Shown here in pieces: positions 58,488 to 64,000 of a DNA stretch of 64,000 nt. Both the position numbers and the translations under genes were made by a program. The notes under the pieces are model-generated. The model saw nothing but the letters and a program-made list of their open reading frames with translations, had not been told where the DNA came from and searched no databases. This stretch comes from an uncultured Oxalobacteraceae bacterium (GTDB lineage: Bacteria > Pseudomonadota > Gammaproteobacteria > Burkholderiales > Burkholderiaceae_D), in assembly GCA_903893945.1 (NCBI GenBank), contig CAITOF010000026.1:1-64000 (forward strand), read 5' to 3'. Every line of letters begins with the position of its first letter. Positions within the stretch are counted from its first letter, which is position 1.

Positions 58488-60215
58488 TCAGAGATCCTCC
58501 GAGCCGAGTAACATTTCAGAGAGACCTTTTCCGGTTTTCACCATCGGCCAGACATTTTCAGTCTGGTCAGTAATGAAATTCATGAATACCAGCCGGTCTT
58601 TCATCGCGAAGGCATCCCGCAAGGCACCATCCACGTCAGACGGTTTTTCTATCTTCATGCCGACATGACCGTAGGATTCGGCGAGCATGGAAAAATCAGG
58701 TAACGAATCCATGTACGATTCCGAATAACGCGACGCATAATCGATCTGCTGCCATTGGCGCACCATGCCCAGGAAGCGGTTGTTTAGCAATATGATTTTC
58801 GGTGTCAGGTGATATTGTTTGCAGGTCGCCAGCTCCTGTATGCACATCTGGATTGAACCCTCGCCGGTGATACAGGCCACGGTGGCATCCGGATTGGCCA
58901 TCTGTACACCCATGGCGTAGGGCAAGCCCACGCCCATGGTGCCCAGGCCACCGGAGTTTATCCAGCGTCGCGGCTTATCAAACCCGTAGTATTGGGCCGC
59001 CCACATCTGGTGCTGGCCGACGTCCGAGGTAATAAACGCATCACCTTTGGTTATCTGGTACACTTTTTCCACGATCGACTGTGGCTTGATGACCTCCGTG
59101 GAGGTGGCATATTTCAGGCAGTTCCGTTGACGCCATTCATTAATCTGCTTCCACCAAGGTGCAATCAGCCTGGGATTGGGCCGGGCTTCTGCACTGGCCA
59201 GTTGTGACAGCAGTTCAACCAGCACGTCTTTCACGTTGCCGACAATCGGAATGTCGACCTTGACGCGTTTGGAAATCGACGACGGGTCAATGTCGATGTG
59301 GATAATTTTGCGCTGCTGGGATGAAAAATGCTTTGGATTACCGATCACCCGGTCATCAAATCGTGCACCAATGGCAATGAGCACGTCACAGTGCTGCATG
59401 GCCATATTCGCTTCATAGGTTCCATGCATGCCTGGCATACCAACGTATTTTTCGTCCGAGGCGCGGTAGGCGCCCAGTCCCATCAGGGTATTGGTGCACG
59501 GGAATCCGAGCTGATCAACCAGTTTATTCAATTCGGGCGACGCATTGGCCAGAATCACGCCACCACCGGTATAAATCATGGGACGTTCGGCCTGCAACAG
59601 CAATTGCAATGCCTTGCGGATCTGTCCGGCATGCCCTTTGTCGACCGGTTTATAGGAGCGCATTTCAACGTCTTTTGGATACGAGTAAGCACATTTATGC
59701 ATGCTGATATCCTTGGGAATATCAATCAGCACCGGCCCGGGGCGGCCGGTTGTTGCAATATAAAACGCTTTTTTCACTGTCATCGCCAGATCGCGCACAT
59801 CTTTTACCAGAAAATTGTGTTTGACACACGGCCGGGTAATGCCGACCGTATCACACTCCTGAAATGCATCCTGACCGATGGCGCTGCTCGGCACCTGGCC
59901 GGAAATGACGATCATGGGAATGGAATCCATGTACGCGGTTGCCAGCCCCGTTACCGCGTTGGTGACACCGGGACCCGAGGTCACCAGCGCGACACCGACC
60001 TTGTTGGACGAACGCGAATACGCATCGGCTGCATGCAGTGCGGCCTGTTCATGACGTACCAGTACGTGTTGGAATTTGTCTTGTTTATAGATGGCATCGT
60101 AGATATACAATACCGCACCGCCAGGATAGCCGAACACATGTTCAACGCCTTCTTCGGCCAGGCACCGGACCAGAATTTCCGAGCCCGTTAAATCTGAATT
60201 TATACTCACTACCAT
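58488..60215 (-). CDS. ilvI: acetolactate synthase large subunit
   Basis: A 575-residue ThDP enzyme that condenses pyruvate to acetolactate (or with 2-ketobutyrate). It has the catalytic glutamate region FGYPGGAVLYIYDAIYKQDKFQHVLVRHEQAALHAADAYSR, FAD-site residues in GARFDDRVIGNPKHF, and the ThDP motif GEGSIQMCIQELATCKQYHLTPKIILLNNRFLGMVRQWQ (GEG in place of the usual GDG). The start is ATG 60215 or GTG 60209; AAGGA sits closer to the correct distance for the GTG. The symbol could also be ilvB. Confidence 0.96.
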   Translation of the reverse strand: MVVSINSDLTGSEILVRCLAEEGVEHVFGYPGGAVLYIYDAIYKQDKFQHVLVRHEQAALHAADAYSRSSNKVGVALVTSGPGVTNAVTGLATAYMDSIPMIVISGQVPSSAIGQDAFQECDTVGITRPCVKHNFLVKDVRDLAMTVKKAFYIATTGRPGPVLIDIPKDISMHKCAYSYPKDVEMRSYKPVDKGHAGQIRKALQLLLQAERPMIYTGGGVILANASPELNKLVDQLGFPCTNTLMGLGAYRASDEKYVGMPGMHGTYEANMAMQHCDVLIAIGARFDDRVIGNPKHFSSQQRKIIHIDIDPSSISKRVKVDIPIVGNVKDVLVELLSQLASAEARPNPRLIAPWWKQINEWRQRNCLKYATSTEVIKPQSIVEKVYQITKGDAFITSDVGQHQMWAAQYYGFDKPRRWINSGGLGTMGVGLPYAMGVQMANPDATVACITGEGSIQMCIQELATCKQYHLTPKIILLNNRFLGMVRQWQQIDYASRYSESYMDSLPDFSMLAESYGHVGMKIEKPSDVDGALRDAFAMKDRLVFMNFITDQTENVWPMVKTGKGLSEMLLGSEDL

Positions 60216-60520
60216 TTCCTTTCAAGGTCCATAGGAGATTGATCGGATGTTCTCGCCTTTCGAAGTGCCATACCGGGCAACAGGTGCTTAACCAGAATCA
60301 CATAACCGTTTTCGCCCTTCACACAACCGTAGGTGTGCTACAGACCAAAACTGGATTAAGACTGGATATCGCGAAAGTCCCTGGTACAGAAAAAACTTCT
60401 CACGCTTGTGGCGTGGGTCAGAACAAACTAGCCTGAATCAAAATTGAATCTTAAGCAAATCGCACAGTCGTGACACGGTGAGCCATTTTGTGGATTTTTT
60501 TTGCCCCAGGATGATGGGGC
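60216..60520 (-). promoter_or_regulatory. long 5' leader of the ilvI operon
   Basis: About 300 bases without a gene precede ilvI. A perfect TTGACA (60558-60553) suggests a promoter, though the -10 is poor. Within the leader lie a terminator-like hairpin (60401-60415 plus T6) and the hairpin CACAC-CTACGGTT-GTGTG (60337-60320). A long structured leader before an acetolactate synthase gene suggests cis-regulation. Betaproteobacterial ilvH-type RNA motifs are known from comparative work; I cannot confirm a match by eye. Confidence 0.45.
60390..60415 (-). terminator. attenuator-like hairpin in the ilvI leader
   Basis: On the minus strand CACGC-CACAA-GCGTG is followed by AGAAG and then TTTTTT. The stem is short (5 bp) and the U-run is displaced by 5 bases, so it is a weak intrinsic terminator. 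Its place about 175 bases before ilvI fits an attenuator. Confidence 0.4.
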
Positions 60521-60540
60521 GGATTGACACGTTAATGCGT

Positions 60541-60733
60541 TGCACCATTTTGTGTCAAGTTATTTAAGTCTTTTTTGATGAAAAAATAGTAATTTATCAA
60601 AATAATGCACCTGTCTGCGTGACTATTTAACAAACGCTTACGACTAAGTTGCGTACAAAATCGCTTAATTTCACACTTTTGCATTAACATTCGGCTTGGT
60701 TTTCAACTTTGCCGCTTTTTTTAACACGCCCAC
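60541..60733. other. AT-rich divergent promoter region, ilvI / aroG
   Basis: This AT-rich stretch should hold the aroG promoter (plus strand) and the upstream part of the ilvI promoter (minus strand). I see no clear repressor palindrome and no obvious Shine-Dalgarno before aroG. Confidence 0.4.
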
Positions 60734-61807
60734 ATGAACAGTCAAGATCTCGAAAATATCAATGTCATCTCGTTCGATGCCATGCCCACGCCACAAGAAT
60801 TGCACGGCCGGTTGCCGCTCTCTGAACACGCCGCTGATGCCGTCAATGCCGGTCGCAACACCTTGCGCGCCATATTGGAGCGGAAAGACCCGCGCCTGTT
60901 TGTCGTGGTGGGCCCGTGCTCGATTCATGACCCGGTCGCCGGACTGGACTATGCCCGGCGCTTACGAGCCTTGCAGGATGAAGTGCGGGATTCGCTGTTT
61001 CTGGTGATGCGGGTTTATTTTGAAAAGCCGCGCACCACAACAGGCTGGAAGGGCTACATTAATGATCCTGACATGGATGATTCGTTTCATGTTGACCGCG
61101 GCATGGAAAAGGCACGCCAGTTCCTGCTCGATGTCTGTGAACTTGGCCTGCCGACAGGCACCGAGGCGCTCGACCCGATTTCACCACAGTATCTGGGTGA
61201 TCTGATTTCCTGGACCGCCATCGGTGCCCGCACCAGCGAATCACAGACCCATCGGGAAATGTCCTCGGGACTGTCAACTCCGGTGGGATTCAAAAATGGC
61301 ACCGACGGCGATATCGGTATTGCGATCAACGCCATTCTGTCGGCCTCCCATCCACATTCGTTTCTGGGCCTGAATGATCAGGGGCGCGTTGCGATTGTAC
61401 GCACGCGCGGAAATCAATTTGGTCATGTCGTCCTGCGGGGCGGCGATGGCCGTCCGAATTACGACACGGTATCCGTCGCCATGGCCGAACAGGCCATGAT
61501 CAAGGCAAAGCTGCCGGCCAACATTGTCGTTGATTGCTCACACGCCAACAGTTTCAAAAAACCCGAATTGCAATCACTGGTCATGGCAGATGTCATCAAT
61601 CAGGTGGTTAATGGCAATACCTCGATACGCGGTCTGATGATTGAATCCAACCTGGTCGCCGGCAATCAGAAAATTCCGGAAGATCTGTCCGGCCTGATTT
61701 ATGGATGTTCAGTGACCGATGCCTGCGTCGATTGGCCAACCACAGAAAAAATGATCCGTGACGCGGCGCATCACCTGATGACTCAGAAAAAGAGTCTGGC
61801 CGGATAA
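60734..61807 (+). CDS. aroG: 3-deoxy-7-phosphoheptulonate synthase (class I DAHP synthase)
   Basis: A 357-residue enzyme that joins phosphoenolpyruvate and erythrose 4-phosphate, the entry to the shikimate pathway. Motifs of the AroF/G/H class: VVVGPCSIHDPVAGLDYARRL, VYFEKPRTTTGWKGYINDPDMDDSF, GARTSESQTHREMSSGLSTPVGFKNGTDG, and VVDCSHANSFK. Which aromatic amino acid inhibits it cannot be told. The ATG lacks a clear Shine-Dalgarno. Confidence 0.96.
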   Translation: MNSQDLENINVISFDAMPTPQELHGRLPLSEHAADAVNAGRNTLRAILERKDPRLFVVVGPCSIHDPVAGLDYARRLRALQDEVRDSLFLVMRVYFEKPRTTTGWKGYINDPDMDDSFHVDRGMEKARQFLLDVCELGLPTGTEALDPISPQYLGDLISWTAIGARTSESQTHREMSSGLSTPVGFKNGTDGDIGIAINAILSASHPHSFLGLNDQGRVAIVRTRGNQFGHVVLRGGDGRPNYDTVSVAMAEQAMIKAKLPANIVVDCSHANSFKKPELQSLVMADVINQVVNGNTSIRGLMIESNLVAGNQKIPEDLSGLIYGCSVTDACVDWPTTEKMIRDAAHHLMTQKKSLAG

Positions 61808-61840
61808 CATTTGCAATGAAAATAATGAAGGAATAACAAC

Positions 61841-62110
61841 GTGAACAACACTGAACAATCTGCCCGGTCAGCGGTTCTGATCCTCTGTCTGGTGACACTG
61901 CTGACAGGGTGTTCCGTGATATCGGCAGCCGGCACCGTTGTCAGTACCACCGTCGGCGTCGGCGCCGCCGTGGTGAGCACCACTGCCACGGTCGGCGCGG
62001 CCGCCGTAGGTACAACGGTGAACGTCGGTTCTGCCGTCGTCGGGACCACTGTCGACGTTGCACGTGCGGGCGTCAGGGCGGCAACCAGCGATACCGTTCC
62101 GGCCAAATAG
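61841..62110 (+). CDS. small lipoprotein with 11-residue repeats
   Basis: An 89-residue protein. The signal peptide ends in a lipobox (LVTLLTGC), so it should be a lipoprotein. The mature part consists of about four 11-residue repeats: VVSTTVGVGAA, VVSTTATVGAA, AVGTTVNVGSA, VVGTTVDVARA. The pattern is rich in V, T, G and A, like a beta-stacked or glycine-zipper segment. The GTG start has AAGGA 9 bases upstream. It follows aroG by 33 bases and could share its transcript. Function unknown. Confidence 0.75.
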   Translation: MNNTEQSARSAVLILCLVTLLTGCSVISAAGTVVSTTVGVGAAVVSTTATVGAAAVGTTVNVGSAVVGTTVDVARAGVRAATSDTVPAK

Positions 62111-62146
62111 ACATTCAGGCCTGATCGGGACAATGAAATCTGCCCC

Positions 62147-63559
62147 CTAATCTGACTCACCGGTGTGGGCCAGACTGACGTTTTCTCCATCTTTTGCCCG
62201 CAGGGTGGCAAACGTCAATGACGACAATACGGTCACCATACCCATTGCTACAAAGGCGTGATGCAGCGCACCCAGGATAGCCGGGTGATCTGATTGCGGA
62301 AGCCCGTTCAGAAACCAGGTGGTGATCAGCAGTCCGCAGGCAAGTCCAAAACTCATGGAAAGCTGCTGCATCGAACTGGCTATCGTGCTGGCCATACTGG
62401 AGTCAGCCAGCCTGATGTCCGCGTAGGCCATGGAATTCATGCAGGTGAACTGCAGGGAGTTGAAAAATCCCATCGTCAGTCCGAGGCCAACGATCATGGC
62501 CAATGGCGTGTCGATACCGATGAAGGCGTAACAGCTCATGGTGCAGCCTATCAGTACCGTATTGGCCATCAGTATTCGTTTATAACCAAAACGGGCCAAT
62601 ACGCTGGTCGCAATCATTTTCATGCCCATGGCCGCCATCGCTGCGGGCATCATTAGCAGACCGGACTGCCACGCCGGCATACCCAGACCGAGCTGATACA
62701 GCAAGGGCAGCAGAAAAGGCAGCGCGCCGACACCCAGTCGCGTATTGAATCCCCCCACGACTGCAACGCGAAAGGTGCGGATTTTAAACAGTGCCAGATT
62801 CAGCAGCGGGTACGCATGTTTGCGCGCATGAAAACCGTAAGCAACCAGCAGCGCTATCGACATGACGAATAAAACACCTATTACCGGTAAATGCAGATTG
62901 TGTTCACCAAAAATTTCCAGCAGCCAGGACAGTAACGCCGTGCCTGAGACAAACAGGAGCATGCCGTAGATATCCAGCGGTCGTTCGGTGTCACCAAAAT
63001 AATCGGGCATATACCGGTGACATAAGAAAAGTGCGACCAATCCAACCGGAATATTGACAAAAAATATCACGCGCCACGAAAGCCAATGAACAATTAAACC
63101 ACCCACCAGCGGACCCAGTAACGGCCCGATCAGGGCCGGAATGATCACAAAATTCATCGCAGCCAGCAATTCGGATTTTGGAAAAGTCCGAATGATCGTC
63201 AGTCGGCCAACCGGCATCATGAGTGCCGCGCCAATTCCCTGCAGTATGCGTGCCACCACCAGCATGTGCACATTAATCGACAACCCACACATCAGTGACG
63301 CCAGCGTGAACAACGTGACAGCGTAACCGAAAATTCGCCGCGTGCCATAGCGGTCAGCAATCCAGCCGCTGACCGGAATGCACACGGCCAGACTCAATAT
63401 GTAGGAGGTGACAACGGCTTTCAGGCTGAGTGGCGTGACGCCCAGACTCAGCGCCATCGACGGGACTGCGGTATTTACGATGGTGGAATCGAGTTGTTCC
63501 ATGAATAGTGCGGATGCCACCACCCAGGGCAGGTAGCGCTTTACAACAGACTGGGTCAT
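62147..63559 (-). CDS. DHA2-family MFS multidrug efflux transporter
   Basis: A 470-residue transporter with about 14 membrane helices. Typical DHA2/EmrB-MdtD signs: MEQLDSTIVNTAVPSMALSLG in helix 1, WIADRYGTRRIFGYAV (motif A-like), RILQGIGAALMMPVGRLTIIR, and GPLLGPLVGGLIVHWLSWRVIFFVNIPVGLVAL (motif C). No EmrA-type membrane-fusion partner is beside it, so it probably acts alone like MdtD. Substrate unknown. It is convergent with the lipoprotein gene. Confidence 0.94.
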   Translation of the reverse strand: MTQSVVKRYLPWVVASALFMEQLDSTIVNTAVPSMALSLGVTPLSLKAVVTSYILSLAVCIPVSGWIADRYGTRRIFGYAVTLFTLASLMCGLSINVHMLVVARILQGIGAALMMPVGRLTIIRTFPKSELLAAMNFVIIPALIGPLLGPLVGGLIVHWLSWRVIFFVNIPVGLVALFLCHRYMPDYFGDTERPLDIYGMLLFVSGTALLSWLLEIFGEHNLHLPVIGVLFVMSIALLVAYGFHARKHAYPLLNLALFKIRTFRVAVVGGFNTRLGVGALPFLLPLLYQLGLGMPAWQSGLLMMPAAMAAMGMKMIATSVLARFGYKRILMANTVLIGCTMSCYAFIGIDTPLAMIVGLGLTMGFFNSLQFTCMNSMAYADIRLADSSMASTIASSMQQLSMSFGLACGLLITTWFLNGLPQSDHPAILGALHHAFVAMGMVTVLSSLTFATLRAKDGENVSLAHTGESD

Positions 63560-63631
63560 CTTCAGAGTGGATTCAACTTGAACAATAATTCACGGATCGG
63601 CTGCCTGTCAGGGTAATCAGCTTCATTAATT

Positions 63632-63829
63632 TCAGCAACACTTGCCTGTCCCTTTACCGCCGTAACGCGCTTCCATGCGTTCGCGAAAAAATTCTTCGTA
63701 GCTCATGCAGGGCTGGTCTGCGTGGTGGGTCCGCATATGTGTCACGTAAACATCGTAATCGGGTACGCCAACCATTAACCGGGCCGTTTGTCCCAGATAG
63801 CGCCCGATTTTTCCAAGTTCGTCAAACAT
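63632..63829 (-). CDS. YbdD/YjiX family small protein
   Basis: A 65-residue protein that matches the YbdD/YjiX (DUF466) family throughout: [65 protein letters not shown]. These proteins pair with CstA/BtsT-type peptide or pyruvate carriers and are normally encoded right after them. The start at 63829 has GGGAGA upstream. The carrier gene is not visible in this window, unless it is the cut gene at the edge. Confidence 0.92.
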   Translation of the reverse strand: MFDELGKIGRYLGQTARLMVGVPDYDVYVTHMRTHHADQPCMSYEEFFRERMEARYGGKGTGKCC

Positions 63830-63868
63830 GCTGATCTCCCATAGCCTGCAACGGCGCAACTGAAATTT

Positions 63869-63890
63869 GCCAGCACGCTAAAGTGCCGGC
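63869..63890 (-). other. 8-bp hairpin between the cut gene and the YbdD-like gene
   Basis: GCCGGCAC-TTTAGC-GTGCTGGC on the minus strand (one G-U pair) is followed by AAATTTC, with no true U-tract. It could lower read-through into the YbdD-like gene. Confidence 0.4.
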
Positions 63891-63906
63891 AAAGTCCACT
63901 CCTGTG

Positions 63907-64000
63907 TCACTTTACCGGATCCATCGCCACAAACGGCACTTCCAGGGCTGTCGACTCGCTGTTTTTTAACGACAGCAACGCCGTACGCAGTCCAAATCCG
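63907..64000 (-). CDS. C-terminal end of a cut gene
   Basis: The last 30 codons of an open frame that runs off the window: GFGLRTALLSLKN then SESTALEVPFVAMDPVK and stop. Sequence character is protein-like, with no membrane segment. I cannot name the family. A carrier of the CstA type is expected upstream of the YbdD-like gene, but this tail does not clearly show one. Confidence 0.5.
   Translation of the reverse strand, partial: GFGLRTALLSLKNSESTALEVPFVAMDPVK

Noticed and set aside
60503-60520. GCCCC...GGGGC hairpin, considered as a terminator
   Set aside because: No U-tract follows the stem on either strand; the T-run lies on the wrong side.
60438-60548. 36-codon minus-strand ORF rich in V, I and L (MVQRINVSIRPIIL...) before ilvI, considered as a leader peptide
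   Set aside because: It lacks a Shine-Dalgarno and its start lies inside the likely promoter spacing (after TTGACA), so it may not be transcribed. Branched-chain codons are scattered rather than clustered.

Overview
The window looks like a chromosomal segment of a motile, respiring betaproteobacterium. Three things point there: the block rpsO-pnp-quinone oxidoreductase-tpiA-secG-tRNA-Leu-nuoA..N-DUF2818-NUDIX, the ilvI-ilvH-ilvC...pssA-leuA block, and a fliE / fliFGHIJK-fliLMNOPQR flagellar cluster. A placement in Nitrosomonadales-like lineages is only a guess. No insertion sequence, prophage, CRISPR array or integrase was seen. Most of the window is core metabolism.

Layout. 1-3.4 kb: a small membrane-anchored protein, then a solitary periplasmic solute-binding protein followed by a hybrid histidine kinase. 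3.6-8.6 kb: a threonine/serine catabolic cluster (kbl, SDR-type threonine dehydrogenase, sdaA, tag) divergent from an XRE-cupin regulator. 8.6-11.7 kb: Fur-box-preceded feoA-feoB, a small Cys-rich membrane protein and an unknown protein. 11.9-28.3 kb: a diguanylate cyclase, a FliK-like protein, a short FlhB-like switch protein and a PilZ brake protein, then fliE (opposite strand) and the fliF-to-fliR operon. 28.4-30.1 kb: a patchy accessory stretch with a DUF1801 protein, a gene remnant in GC-rich palindromes and a second solitary solute-binding protein. 30.1-45.7 kb: NUDIX, DUF2818 and all 14 complex I genes on the minus strand. 45.9-51.3 kb: tRNA-Leu(GAG), secG, tpiA, a quinone oxidoreductase, pnp and rpsO. 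51.5-60.2 kb: leuA, pssA, a SIMPL protein, a histidine kinase, ilvC, ilvH and ilvI. 60.7-64 kb: aroG, a repeat-built lipoprotein, a DHA2-family transporter, a YbdD-like protein and the end of a cut gene.

How it fits together. Complex I feeds the respiratory chain. ilvI/ilvH/ilvC/leuA make branched-chain amino acids and aroG opens aromatic synthesis. kbl, tdh and sdaA break down threonine and serine to glycine, acetyl-CoA and pyruvate. The flagellar cluster carries its own c-di-GMP synthase and c-di-GMP effector gene.

Most worth a second look: a leucine-rich, apparently leaderless mini-ORF with its own promoter before leuA; a long structured 5' leader before ilvI; the FliK-like/FlhB-like pair between a diguanylate cyclase and a PilZ gene; two solitary solute-binding proteins without permeases; and a lipoprotein made of 11-residue repeats. 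I found no clearly new multi-gene defence or mobile system.
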